Source: Peribacillus kribbensis DSM 17871
GTDB taxonomy: Bacteria; Bacillota; Bacilli; Bacillales; DSM-1321
Length of the DNA stretch: 64,000 bases
Direction: 5' to 3'
Assembly: GCF_000430765.1 (NCBI RefSeq)
Contig: NZ_KE387242.1
Span: forward strand, 228,767 to 292,766
Below, one piece after another: positions 38,517 through 47,142 of this stretch (within the stretch, counting starts at the first letter, position 1; the number at the start of each line of letters is the position of its first letter). The position numbers and the translations under genes are program-made. Under the pieces are notes generated by a model, which made no database searches, was not told the DNA's origin, and saw nothing but the letters and a program-made list of their open reading frames with translations.

Positions 38517-38722
38517 CCGGGGTAATAAATAGCGGGAGTAATTCCCCTTATTTTGTAATTACGCATAAAAAGAGCCGAAGTAAAGGCAGAAATTCCCTCT
38601 ATTGGCTTCAAAAGTTTAAAAATGAAGGAATTCCCTTTCAATAAGGGGAAAACATCCCCTTATTTTCCCCGGAAAGAGCCTCATTCTGGATTTAACGGTA
38701 AAATCTCCCCTTATTTTTCTTT
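38517..38722 (+). repeat. Four-palindrome element, copy 2
   Basis: Palindrome starts near 38533, 38584, 38645 and 38695, giving the spacings 51, 61 and 50 bp also found in the inverted copy at 47989. Shared words with copy 1 include GCATAAAAAGAGCC and AACGGTAAA-TCTCCCCTTAT. It follows thiF directly, where thiD would be in relatives. The remaining gap to 38936 shows no gene. Confidence 0.75.
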
Positions 38723-38936
38723 AGGTAACTGGGACTCAAGGGAATGCAAGCTATGGCTGGAGAGAATGGTTCCATAAAATGACTTTCCTTTCGGCACAAT
38801 TTAAGAAAGCCTAATAGGAAACGGAACTTTTTACAAAAACATCACTAAACTCCTCTTGTTCTGAAAGTCTTTATGTATTTAGGAAACTTTTCCCTTCTGC
38901 TTCCGTATAGAAGATTATAGGAAGGTGAGAAAATGG

Positions 38937-39218
38937 ATGCTGGTACTGGTAATTGGAATAGCTCTTATTCTTATAGCCTATTTAACAGCCGTAAAGAGAC
39001 AAACCTGGTTGTTGGCGGGATTTAATGAAAAACATATAAAGAATAAATCCATATTAGGGAAAGTGACAGGCGGGGTCTTTTTCCTGCCCCTTGGACTGCT
39101 GGTCATTCTTCATAGTGTCATAGACTATCCTTATGAAGGTACGGTTCTGGTCATTATCATCCTGGTATTGCTGACGGCTGTGTACCTATTTATCAACAGA
39201 AAACTACTTGATAAATAA
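38937..39218 (+). CDS. DUF3784-like small membrane protein
   Basis: About 93 residues with three helices: LVLVIGIALILIAYLTAV, FFLPLGLLVILHSVI and VLVIIILVLLTAVYLFI. The stretch WLLAGFNEKHIKNKSILGK after the first helix resembles the DUF3784 signature. Start ATG 38937 or GTG 38925; AAGGTG lies between. Function unknown. Confidence 0.6.
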   Translation: MLVLVIGIALILIAYLTAVKRQTWLLAGFNEKHIKNKSILGKVTGGVFFLPLGLLVILHSVIDYPYEGTVLVIIILVLLTAVYLFINRKLLDK

Positions 39219-39240
39219 AAAAACACGGAAATCCGTGTCT
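39217..39240 (-). terminator. Intrinsic terminator shared by convergent genes
   Basis: ACACGGA-AA-TCCGTGT; a run of seven A on the plus side is the T run for the minus-strand gene. Confidence 0.7.
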
Positions 39241-39248
39241 TCCTGAGG

Positions 39249-39647
39249 TTAAGCAATTCTATTGTCAGGTGATTGCTGCTTGCCTGATACTCCTTTTTCC
39301 TGCTTTAAACCAAACCAGATTGTGATGAGTCCTCCCAGGACAAAAAGAGGTTCAAGCCAGTTCGCTTCAGGACCGTTTGTGATGCGGTGGAGCTGAAAGA
39401 TCCAGTGGAAAACGACAATATCAAAGCTCAGGAATAAACCTACAGCCACCGTGAATCCATTAAAAAAGGATCTGGAAAAAAAGCGCCGGATAAAAAACAT
39501 GAAAACCAGAAGAATCAACACACCAGAAAAAACAGCACCAATCCGCCCGGCTGGTGTTTCCGCCTTGAACCCGGCCGCAAACGCATCAACCAAATGAAAC
39601 AAAAAATCAGTTAGCAAAAAACCTGCCAACGCACCCAAGACTCTCAA
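39249..39647 (-). CDS. Four-helix membrane protein, DUF2243-like
   Basis: About 132 residues. The helix with FDIVVFHWIFQLHRITNG carries paired histidines as in DUF2243 proteins (FH...LHR), and four hydrophobic segments are evident. GGAGGAAG precedes TTG 39647, preferred over ATG 39662, whose GAGGG is too close. Family assignment is tentative; function unknown. Confidence 0.58.
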   Translation of the reverse strand: MRVLGALAGFLLTDFLFHLVDAFAAGFKAETPAGRIGAVFSGVLILLVFMFFIRRFFSRSFFNGFTVAVGLFLSFDIVVFHWIFQLHRITNGPEANWLEPLFVLGGLITIWFGLKQEKGVSGKQQSPDNRIA

Positions 39648-39885
39648 CTTTTCTTCCTCCATTCCCTCATTCTGCGCTGAGGACTATTTTATCATACCTT
39701 GTGGGGCCTGTCCTCATTTCCGGGGAGAGGAAACGCTGATACACCGCTATTTCCATTGGGGTCCGGCCCTATTGCTCAACTTGATTTCCAACCTTTATCA
39801 GAAAAATGTAAAAAAATCACAAATTATTTCCATAAATGTGGTAATATAGGGGTATATTAAATATGGTGCTGGATTTTTTTTGAGG

Positions 39886-39932
39886 AGCCTGTCAAGTAAG
39901 GGATTTTTATGTCTCCCTTTTGACAGGCTTTA
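39886..39932 (+). terminator. Long hairpin in the leader of the hydrolase gene
   Basis: AGCCTGTCAAG...AAGGGA...TCCCTTTTGACAGGCTTTATT: an extended imperfect stem ending in a T-rich tail, 50 bp before the hydrolase start. It may end a short upstream transcript or attenuate the hydrolase gene. Confidence 0.55.
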
Positions 39933-39979
39933 TTCATTTTACAGCAAGGGCTTTTGTAAACTTATGGGGAAAGGCAGGC

Positions 39980-40864
39980 ATGGGCATGAATTATTCCATT
40001 TATAAGAATGAAAAATCGAAAAAGAGAATTCTCGGTCATTATGATGAATATCTTCACGAGCTGCATACAGATGTCGAAAGGGAATATGTAATCACACGTT
40101 TTGGCAAAACCCATATGCTTATCTGCGGGCCGGAAAATGGGAAGCCGCTGTTCATTCTGCAGGGAGGAAACTGCATCAATCCTATGACTCTTTCCTGGTT
40201 TTCAGGTCTTTTAAAACAATATCGGATTTTTGCGCCGGACACATTAGGACATCCGGGATACAGTGATGAGATCAGGCTGTCGGCAGGGGATGAAAGCTTT
40301 GCTTTATGGATTACCGATTTAATGAGCCACTTTAAAATAAATCGTTCTGCTTTTATAGGTCCTTCCTATGGAGGGGGGATCCTTCTCCGCCTGGCGGCTC
40401 ATTCACCGGAAAAAATCGCCTGCGCCATTTTATTTGCACCGGCAGGGATCGTGATGGGTTCAAAGGTGGATATGATCAAAAGAATTCTCCTTTCACTGAT
40501 GATTTATAAAATGAATGGATCCAAAAAGAGGCTGAAATCGATTACGGACGTGCTGTCAGATGGGGAAATGAAGGGCATTGACCGAAAGATTATCGGAGAA
40601 ATCTTTAGGGGAGTGAGCCTGGAAAACGATATGCCCAAGCTGACCACAAGCGAGGATCTGAAACATTATAAGGCGCCCACCATGATTATCGGAGGAAAAA
40701 AGGATATCTTTTTTCCAGGAGACAAGCTGAAGGAGCGTGCAGAAGAGGTCATACCGAATTTAGTGGAAGCGGCTATCTGTGACGGCGGCCATTTCACTTC
40801 CCGTCAGCAATTGGAAAGCCTGAACACTGAGATGAGCAAATTTCTGGATCGATATTATGCATAA
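39980..40864 (+). CDS. Alpha/beta hydrolase
   Basis: A 294-residue hydrolase. The oxyanion region LFILQGGNCINP, nucleophile elbow FIGPSYGGG (G-x-S-x-G), acid in PTMIIGGKKDIFFPGDKL and catalytic H in CDGGHFTSRQQL are in canonical order. Start ATG 39980 follows GGGGAAAGGCAGG. No signal peptide, so cytosolic. Substrate unknown. Confidence 0.85.
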   Translation: MGMNYSIYKNEKSKKRILGHYDEYLHELHTDVEREYVITRFGKTHMLICGPENGKPLFILQGGNCINPMTLSWFSGLLKQYRIFAPDTLGHPGYSDEIRLSAGDESFALWITDLMSHFKINRSAFIGPSYGGGILLRLAAHSPEKIACAILFAPAGIVMGSKVDMIKRILLSLMIYKMNGSKKRLKSITDVLSDGEMKGIDRKIIGEIFRGVSLENDMPKLTTSEDLKHYKAPTMIIGGKKDIFFPGDKLKERAEEVIPNLVEAAICDGGHFTSRQQLESLNTEMSKFLDRYYA

Positions 40865-40866
40865 AA

Positions 40867-40899
40867 AAATCATCCCCCTAAACAGCAGGGGATGATTTC
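40867..40899 (+). terminator. Intrinsic terminator between convergent genes
   Basis: AAATCATCCCC and GGGGATGATTT, an eleven-bp stem with A and T flanks on both sides. Confidence 0.85.
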
Positions 40900-40903
40900 T
40901 TCA

Positions 40904-42361
40904 TTAAAATGGATATTGACGAGTTTTAGACTGAACCGAAATCCACTTGGTAAACGTAAATTCTTCCACGATCCAAGGATTACCAAACTTGCCCATCCCG
41001 CTCATTTTGCTTCCGCCGAATGGAACATTAGGAGCATCGTTCACGGTTTGGTCATTGATGTGGGTCATTCCGCTGTCAATCTGAAGGCCAAAGCGCTCTC
41101 CTTTTTCCAGGTCACTTGTGAAAATAGCTGAGCTTAAGCCGTAGATGGTATCATTTGCGATTTCGATCGCTTCTTCATCAGAATCAGCAGAGATGATCGA
41201 TACAACAGGTGAGAACATCTCTGTCTGGGCAATCCTATCCGAGCTCTTTACATCACGGAAGATCGTTGGAGTCAGGATGTTTCCTACACGCTCTCCCTCT
41301 AGGGCAAGCTTAACTCCAGCTTGTTTCGCTTCCTCGATGATGCCCTGGACTTTTTCAAGCTGGCGGTCATTGATAAGAGGTCCAATAACCGTTGAAGGAT
41401 CCAAGGGATTGCCGTATGGAAGTGATTTCGCGCGTTCCACGAATTTAGTGATGAATGTTTCGTAAAGATCCTTGTGCACAATGATCCGGTTGATACACAT
41501 GCAGATCTGCCCCTGGTGAATGTACTTACCAAAGATCGCCGCATTAACGGCCTGGTCGATATCCGCATCTGAAAGGACGATGAACGGGTTGTTTCCGCCA
41601 AGCTCCAGGGCCACACGTTTCAAATGCTTTCCTGCAATGGCGCCGATGTGCTGGCCGACTGGTGTGGACCCAGTGAAGCTGATCAAACTTGGAATCGGGT
41701 TATCCAGCATTCCATCTCCAATTTCCTCTAAGTCTGTAAGAATCATATTGAAGACGCCTTTTGGCAGTCCGGCATATTCAAAGGCTGCCGCAAGGATGAT
41801 TCCGCCTGTGTATCCTACTTGGACGTCTGGTTTGTGAACGACCGTATTCCCAAGTGCAATGGCAGGTGCGATCGTCCTCATAGACAGGTTCATCGGGAAG
41901 TTGAATGGAGAAATCGAAGAAATGACTCCAAGAGGCAATCGGTGAATATGATTGATTTTCCCCTCCATACCAGACGGTACTTCACGGACCTGATAAATCT
42001 CATCTGTCATATTGGCTGCTTCTTCGATGATTTCAACGGTAAGGTGATGCTCGATATTTGCTTTAATCTGGGATCCGCCATTTTCACGGGAAATCATTTC
42101 AACAATGTCTGCTTTGTTATCATTCAGATATTCAGCAGCCTTCAGCAAAATCCTTCTTCTTTCTTCTGCAGATGTTTTTGCCCACTCCTTCTGCACCTGC
42201 TTGGCCGTTTCAAATGCTCCTTCTAGCTGAGTGGAAGTGGCAAGGCTTACATTTGTAATAATAGAATGATCGTATGGGTTTAAGATATCATATCTTCGGG
42301 GACTTAATCCTTCCGTCCATTCTCCATTTATGTAGCTTTTGTTTAATGATATAAATTTCAT
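40904..42361 (-). CDS. Aldehyde dehydrogenase, aromatic-aldehyde type
   Basis: A 485-residue NAD(P)-dependent aldehyde dehydrogenase. General-base E in ALELGGNNPF and nucleophilic C in HQGQICMCINRI are present, as are SPFNFPMNLSMRTIAPAIAL and FTGSTPVGQHIG. The overall pattern resembles vanillin/benzaldehyde dehydrogenases such as YfmT. GGAGCGTGTAACC precedes the start. It is transcribed divergently from a LysR regulator 106 bp away, which very likely controls it in response to an aromatic aldehyde or its acid. Confidence 0.9.
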   Translation of the reverse strand: MKFISLNKSYINGEWTEGLSPRRYDILNPYDHSIITNVSLATSTQLEGAFETAKQVQKEWAKTSAEERRRILLKAAEYLNDNKADIVEMISRENGGSQIKANIEHHLTVEIIEEAANMTDEIYQVREVPSGMEGKINHIHRLPLGVISSISPFNFPMNLSMRTIAPAIALGNTVVHKPDVQVGYTGGIILAAAFEYAGLPKGVFNMILTDLEEIGDGMLDNPIPSLISFTGSTPVGQHIGAIAGKHLKRVALELGGNNPFIVLSDADIDQAVNAAIFGKYIHQGQICMCINRIIVHKDLYETFITKFVERAKSLPYGNPLDPSTVIGPLINDRQLEKVQGIIEEAKQAGVKLALEGERVGNILTPTIFRDVKSSDRIAQTEMFSPVVSIISADSDEEAIEIANDTIYGLSSAIFTSDLEKGERFGLQIDSGMTHINDQTVNDAPNVPFGGSKMSGMGKFGNPWIVEEFTFTKWISVQSKTRQYPF

Positions 42362-42467
42362 AACGGTTACACGCTCCTTTATAAAGAGCGTACCACTTAT
42401 TGTAATATATGAAAAATATTAATATACTTAATTAAATATATGAATTACATATAAATAGGGAGGATAT
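42362..42467. promoter_or_regulatory. Divergent control region between aldehyde dehydrogenase and LysR genes
   Basis: A 106-bp AT-rich spacer with overlapping dyads (ATATTAATATACTTAATTAA and ATATATGAATTACATAT). LysR proteins bind T-N11-A dyads in such places; several candidates exist, none unique. Confidence 0.45.
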
Positions 42468-43346
42468 ATGGATTTACGACAATTACGCTATTTTATCGTC
42501 CTTGCTGAGGAAGGGCAGATATCCCGGGCCGCTAAGAAACTGAATATGTCCCAGCCGCCGCTCAGCCAGCAGCTGCAAATGATGGAGGAGGAGCTGGGTG
42601 TCACTTTATTAGAGAGAAAGAAGCATGGCAGGAGCATGAAGCTGACAGAGCCGGGCAGGGTACTCTATGAAAAGGCACGCAGCCTCCTGCAGAATTTTGA
42701 AGATTCGATGCATGAGGTAAAGGAAACCGGGGAAGGGGTCAGGGGAAATCTGCTGATAGGGTCTGTACTAGCCTATGTTTCCTATCTGCCTCAGAAAATC
42801 AAGATGTTCAAGGAAAAAAATCCTTCCGTAGAGATTAAGCTTTTTGCAGGAGATCCCACGCTGGTACAGGATTATCTGGAAAAGCAGGACATCGAGCTTG
42901 CCATAGTATACCTGCCGGTGGAGCTTGAGGGCCTTTCCATCAAAAAACTGGATCAAGTTCCGAATGTCTTTGTAGTCCCAGAGTCGTGGGGTGAGTTCCA
43001 GTCAACAGAAAAAATCAAGCTGGAGGAAATCGGGAATTCCCCCCTGGTTATGCTGCATAGAACTAAAGGCACAGGGATCTTTGATGAAATCATCAAAGAA
43101 TTTTCCGAGAGAGGTATTGAACCGAATGTCCTTTGTAAATGCCCGGATGTGAATGTTCTCCTGTCCCTTGTTTCGGCCGGGATAGGGGCCAGCATTGTGC
43201 CAAAATCGGCTGTTCCCCCGTATATGTCTCATAAAGTCAGAGTGCTTGAGATCAAGGATTCCCTCGTTCACTCCAATGTGGCCCTGGTTTGGAAAAAGGA
43301 GCGCTATTTATCAAAGGCGACCCAGCAGTTCATTGAATTATTTTAA
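42468..43346 (+). CDS. LysR-family transcriptional regulator
   Basis: A 292-residue regulator. The helix-turn-helix (QLRYFIVLAEEGQISRAAKK, LNMSQPPLSQQLQMMEEELG) occupies residues 4-60 and the periplasmic-binding-like effector domain follows (SVLAYVSYLPQKIKMFKEKN, SAGIGASIVPKSAVP). AGGGAGGATAT precedes the start. Divergent from the aldehyde dehydrogenase gene, its probable target. Confidence 0.92.
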   Translation: MDLRQLRYFIVLAEEGQISRAAKKLNMSQPPLSQQLQMMEEELGVTLLERKKHGRSMKLTEPGRVLYEKARSLLQNFEDSMHEVKETGEGVRGNLLIGSVLAYVSYLPQKIKMFKEKNPSVEIKLFAGDPTLVQDYLEKQDIELAIVYLPVELEGLSIKKLDQVPNVFVVPESWGEFQSTEKIKLEEIGNSPLVMLHRTKGTGIFDEIIKEFSERGIEPNVLCKCPDVNVLLSLVSAGIGASIVPKSAVPPYMSHKVRVLEIKDSLVHSNVALVWKKERYLSKATQQFIELF

Positions 43347-43353
43347 TAGACTT

Positions 43354-43389
43354 AAAAGCAGAGGACTCCTTCAGATTCTCTGCTTTTTT
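43354..43389 (+). terminator. Intrinsic terminator of the LysR gene
   Basis: AAAAGCAGAG and CTCTGCTTTT pair, then TT; strong. Confidence 0.85.
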
Positions 43390-43468
43390 ACAGGGATAAA
43401 ACCTTTCAGTCATTCCTATGTAGCTGCAGGGGTAAAAAATGCGGTTCTTTATATAAACTCCAAAGCTG

Positions 43469-43664
43469 GAGCAAAAAAGAACCCTGGCCGAGCAAAAAAG
43501 GAAGATGCAGGAGCAAAAAACAGGGAAACTTAGCAAAAACCCTAGTGCTCGGAGCAAAAAACCTGGTTCATGGAGCAAAACCAAGAAGTTGAGCAATAAT
43601 GAATTCCGCCTGAGCAAAAATTCCGTGCTGTTGAGCAAAAAAGCGGGTCTTTCGAGCAAACCAA
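43469..43664. repeat. 21-bp phased array of GAGCAAAAA cores
   Basis: Ten copies of GAGCAAAA(A) start at 43469, 43490, 43511, 43531, 43552, 43573, 43591, 43612, 43633 and 43654. Steps are 21, 21, 20, 21, 21, 18, 21, 21 and 21 bp, about two helical turns. Only the nine-base core is kept; the roughly 12-base spacers differ from one another. Open frames that cross it on both strands are repeat artefacts. Regularly phased A tracts predict intrinsic bending or a cooperative protein-binding array. Confidence 0.85.
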
Positions 43665-43770
43665 AATCCTGGAATACAAACCGATCAGCCGCCAAAAGCT
43701 GCTGCTTAATTTCGTTGTTAGATTGCCACGCTCTAACTCTTGCTGGATAGACTCTACAAAAACTAGATGA

Positions 43771-43945
43771 GAACAGGGTTCAGAACCAAAACTTTGATCG
43801 GACGCTGAAGAAATGGTTCAGAGAAGGGTAGAACCAAACCTCTTACCGGCAGCCACAGAAACGGTTCAGCCAAACCTCTGGTCATTAGCCTCAGAAATGG
43901 TTCAGAAAAGGATGATCAGAACCAAAAAGCGGCCCATCAGCTGAA
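43771..43945. repeat. Degenerate relative of the 52-bp repeat family A
   Basis: GGTTCAG recurs at about 43778, 43816, 43864 and 43900 with AGAACCAAA or CCAAACC between copies and AGAAATGG before several. Words match the 52-bp family at 11030 and 60661, but steps (38, 48, 36 bp) are irregular, as if units had lost sequence. The rest of 43666-44243 shows no gene. Confidence 0.55.
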
Positions 43946-44243
43946 GAAAAGTACAGGAAGAAAAATTGGGGAGATACATCTCTGGCTAACGCAGCGGGGC
44001 CCCTTTTAAGAAAAAACTGAAATCAGCCCCTAAAGGAGCAGATTCTCCCTTCCCATTCTGGCGAACAGTGACAAAATCTAACAAAACTCAACGTATTCCT
44101 CTCCTCTCGTGTTAGTCCTGGCAGGTATTTGTCGAACGAATCTAGCGGACAGGACTGGATAATTCTGTACAATTATAAGGTAATAACGAATCAATTGTTC
44201 AGTGCTGAACTTTTCGATTTTAAGGAAAGAAGGCAGAGAGGAA

Positions 44244-45221
44244 ATGTCAAAGTTAAAATGGGTCATACCATTCATCATAACGGCAGGATGCTATGGGATG
44301 GGAGGCTGTGCCAAGGAAACGGCTAATTCGGCGAAGGAAAAGGAAGTACCTAAAAAGAGTGCCGAAGAAAAAACGAAACAGCCTATAATAGAGAAACAAA
44401 GAGAGATGGTTGTCAAAGTCATGAATCCTCTGACCAAAACGGTCGTCAAGACATTTGTTTCAAAGGACTTACAGCTCGGAGACAATTATGCTTTATACGA
44501 GGATTCAGTTAAAAAGTGGGCTTACACCGCTGCCAGGGGAGATGGAACCAATCCGGGATTCGATCAAAGAAACGTCCCGGATCGAATCGATGGTAAAGGT
44601 GCCGTTATAAAAGGCAAGCCAAGGACCATCCTGGATGAAGAAGGCTTGGTCCAACGAATTCTGGCCGCCTCTAAAACCGGCGGTGAGGTTGAATTGCCTC
44701 TGGAGGTTTCTCCAAGCGGCTATCAGCCAGAGGAGGTACCTCACCTTGCCGAAAAGGTTGTCGCTGCCTATACAACTCATTTCTCCAGCAGTGTGGCTGG
44801 CAGAACGAGGAATGTCGAGCTTTCCGCCCAGGCGATCAATAATGTCATTATCGGCCGTCAGGATTATTTTTCCTTTAATACGACAGTCGGACCCAGCGAT
44901 CAAGCCCATGGATACCAGCCGGCAAAAGAGGCAGTAGACGGAAAGCTCGTCGATGGAATTGGCGGAGGAATCTGCCAAACCTCTTCGACTTTATATAATG
45001 CCATTGATCAATTAAAGGTAAGTTATGTGGAAAAACATCACCACTCCCTTACAGTGGGATATGTGCCTAAAGGCAGGGATGCAACCGTCTCTTACGGAGG
45101 ACTGGATTTCAGATTTCAAAACACAACCGGAGCTCCTTTATTATTAAAGGCTTATGTGAATAAGGCAAGAGGTGAGCTGACAGTAGAAGTCAGAACATCC
45201 AAATCGAGCAAAATCAGCTGA
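44244..45221 (+). CDS. VanW-like lipoprotein
   Basis: 325 residues. A short signal (LKWVIPFIITAGCYGMGGC) offers two possible lipidated cysteines. The carboxyl two thirds is a VanW domain: VELSAQAINNVIIGRQDYFS, FNTTVGPS, DGIGGGICQTSSTLYNAI and SYGGLDFRFQNTTGAPLLL. VanW domains occur in cell-wall-associated proteins, some near vancomycin resistance genes, but their activity is unproven; no van genes are nearby. GGCAGAGAGGAA precedes ATG 44244. Confidence 0.87.
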   Translation: MSKLKWVIPFIITAGCYGMGGCAKETANSAKEKEVPKKSAEEKTKQPIIEKQREMVVKVMNPLTKTVVKTFVSKDLQLGDNYALYEDSVKKWAYTAARGDGTNPGFDQRNVPDRIDGKGAVIKGKPRTILDEEGLVQRILAASKTGGEVELPLEVSPSGYQPEEVPHLAEKVVAAYTTHFSSSVAGRTRNVELSAQAINNVIIGRQDYFSFNTTVGPSDQAHGYQPAKEAVDGKLVDGIGGGICQTSSTLYNAIDQLKVSYVEKHHHSLTVGYVPKGRDATVSYGGLDFRFQNTTGAPLLLKAYVNKARGELTVEVRTSKSSKIS

Positions 45222-45353
45222 TTGGAAGATGAAAAACTTAATTTGCGGGGAGTTGGATCTATGGTATGGTTTTTTTGCCCTGAATTCCTTGGGAAAATTA
45301 AGAATAAAATAAGGAAAGAAGGATAGTATATCCCTATACCCCTTAGTTTTCAT

Positions 45354-45390
45354 AAAAGCCATGCCGCCGTGCATGGCTTTTTGTTTTTTT
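45354..45390 (+). terminator. Intrinsic terminator
   Basis: AAAAGCCATGC-CGCCGT-GCATGGCTTTTTGTTTTTTT. Confidence 0.85.
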
Positions 45391-45565
45391 CTGAAAATTT
45401 TTCATGTTTTTTCTTTCCATTAGACTGAATGTACATTTAAATAGAATAATAGGCAGTCATAGGGATGGAACAGTAAGATCATCAGGCAGGGAGAATGGAA
45501 GGATATCGAACAAGGAAACGGCGTAAGGCATTTAAGGTGATTGCTGGTATCGTGAGACTGTAAAA

Positions 45566-45598
45566 AAAGCTGATCCAGCATTCATGCTGATCAGCTTT
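45566..45598 (-). terminator. Hairpin overlapping the end of the 34-residue gene
   Basis: AAAGCTGATC...GATCAGCTTT; the plus-strand A run provides the minus-strand T run. Right arm covers the stop codon of the small minus-strand gene. Confidence 0.65.
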
Positions 45599-45695
45599 CA
45601 CTTTGTTCATCGGATTGTATCTTTTCAAACAAGGTAGATATGTACCCCTTCAATTCAAATCCTTCTTCATTCATAAATTCTGTAATCTGTTTCAT
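45591..45695 (-). CDS. 34-residue miniprotein
   Basis: MKQITEFMNEEGFELKGYIS ending KIQSDEQSES, a small acidic, probably helical peptide. TAAAGGAGGAAATTACA is a near-perfect ribosome site for ATG 45695, and a terminator follows at once. The longer frame back to 45824 has no comparable start. Function unknown. Confidence 0.5.
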   Translation of the reverse strand: MKQITEFMNEEGFELKGYISTLFEKIQSDEQSES

Positions 45696-45866
45696 TGTAA
45701 TTTCCTCCTTTAATTTGCTGTTGGTATATGTATTCCCTTCTATCAATCTTTTAATCACCCAAAATATAGAAAGTATGGCAGAGTTGTATTCATCAAAATC
45801 TGATTCATCTGGATATTTTTGCATGATATGATAAGGATGTAGGTTTTAAAAAAGGAGTGGGATGAG

Positions 45867-46829
45867 ATGGGAAATGCAATAAAAGTTTTTACGGAATCCA
45901 GGCATTTTACACTGGATACGGTGACAGAGGGTGTGTATGCGGCGATAGCAGCGCCTGGAACGGGGTCAGTTGGAAATGCGGCCATCATAGACCTTGGTGA
46001 TTCTTTATTGGTCATCGATACTTTTAATACGATTGAGGCGGCGGAGGATCTGCTAAAAGTCGCAAGAAGCCTTAATGGCAAGCAGGTTTCTTATGTCCTA
46101 AATACACATTGGCATGGCGACCATACTAGCGGGAATCAGGTGTTTGCTTCTGAGGCAGCCATTATTTCAACAAAAATAACGTATGATATCATGGCCGACT
46201 TCGGCAGGAAGAGACTGAATCAGCATCTGGCAGATTCGGAACTCATTTATCAGGGATTGGATGAAGAAGAAGAGCAAGCAAAACAAGAAAAGAATCAAAA
46301 GCTAAAGCGGGACATGCAGTGGGATATAGCCAGTAACCGCGAGTATATGAACATGCTTCCTCAACTCGACTATACACTGCCAGCTCTAACCTTCGATAAG
46401 GAATTGACCATACATAGCGGTACGCGGACTGTACAGATTCTCACCTTTGGAGGCGGCCATACCGAAAGTGATGCTTTTGTCTATCTTCCTGAAGAAAAAA
46501 TCGCGGTCACGGGGGATTTGGTTCTTTCGAAGCATCATCCTGTCCTGATGAATAGCAATCCCAAAGAATGGCTGAACATTTTAGAGAAACTTGCAAGGAT
46601 GGAAATCAAAACCATTATTCCTGGACATGGTGAAGTTTGTTCCAAGCAGCAGCTTCATGAAGTAAAAAAATACAAACAAGCCATAACCGCATTGGTTGAG
46701 GAGTCTGCTGAAAATAAGGAAAGCTTGGAAGCCATAACAGTGCCTGAAGCGTATCAGGATTGGTGTTTCACCAATTATTTTCAGCTGAATCTGAATAGAA
46801 TTTACGATTTTATGGAAAAAAAGGGCTGA
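45867..46829 (+). CDS. Metallo-beta-lactamase-fold hydrolase
   Basis: A 320-residue hydrolase with the zinc motif H81-x-H83-x-D85-H86 (NTHWHGDHTSGN), later H in GGGHTESDAF, D in VTGDLVLSKH and final H in IIPGHGEVC, the full set for a dinuclear site. A charged helical insertion (GLDEEEEQAKQEKNQKLKRD) sits over the active site. AAAGGAGTGGGATGAG precedes the start. No signal peptide. Substrate unknown; lactonase, thioesterase and sulfur-metabolism enzymes share this layout. Confidence 0.88.
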   Translation: MGNAIKVFTESRHFTLDTVTEGVYAAIAAPGTGSVGNAAIIDLGDSLLVIDTFNTIEAAEDLLKVARSLNGKQVSYVLNTHWHGDHTSGNQVFASEAAIISTKITYDIMADFGRKRLNQHLADSELIYQGLDEEEEQAKQEKNQKLKRDMQWDIASNREYMNMLPQLDYTLPALTFDKELTIHSGTRTVQILTFGGGHTESDAFVYLPEEKIAVTGDLVLSKHHPVLMNSNPKEWLNILEKLARMEIKTIIPGHGEVCSKQQLHEVKKYKQAITALVEESAENKESLEAITVPEAYQDWCFTNYFQLNLNRIYDFMEKKG

Positions 46830-46909
46830 ATACATAATTGGATTTTTTACACCTAACTCAGATGCGGACGAGTTCACAAAATGGCCCAGCTGAGGGAAGG
46901 GGGACAGGA

Positions 46910-47053
46910 ATGGGCAGCTTTCCAATTTCTAAAATTGTCGGAATGATTACAGGAGTCAATACCACCGCACTGGGGTTCTTGGTTCTCGGCATGAGCATCT
47001 TATATTTCTTGTTGGGGTATCTGGTCCATAAGGAGAAAAAAATAGGGGAATGA
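46910..47053 (+). CDS. 47-residue single-helix membrane protein
   Basis: MGSFPISKIVGMITGVNTTA then LGFLVLGMSILYFLLGYLVH and a basic end KEKKIGE. AAGGGGGACAGGA precedes ATG 46910. One clear transmembrane helix with positive-inside carboxyl end. No family recognised; lies between MBL hydrolase and methyltransferase genes on the same strand. Confidence 0.6.
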   Translation: MGSFPISKIVGMITGVNTTALGFLVLGMSILYFLLGYLVHKEKKIGE

Positions 47054-47142
47054 TAATTTTTTCTTATAGAGTTTGATAAAAAAACGGTCATGTTACCAAT
47101 CATCATTCTGTTATAAAGTAAAAGTAAAGAAATGATGGCGGG

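Noticed and set aside
43469..43664. Possible CRISPR array
   Set aside because: The conserved part is only nine bases and spacers about 12; no 24-36-bp repeats, no leader and no cas genes.
43330..43750. Long open frames on both strands across the GAGCAAAAA array
   Set aside because: Peptides are repetitive (SKK or FLL runs), imposed by the 21-bp period, which is a multiple of three; no ribosome sites.
45481..45563. A 22-codon frame starting MEGYRTRKRRK after GGGAGA
   Set aside because: Ribosome site is only about two bases from the ATG and the peptide is too short to judge.
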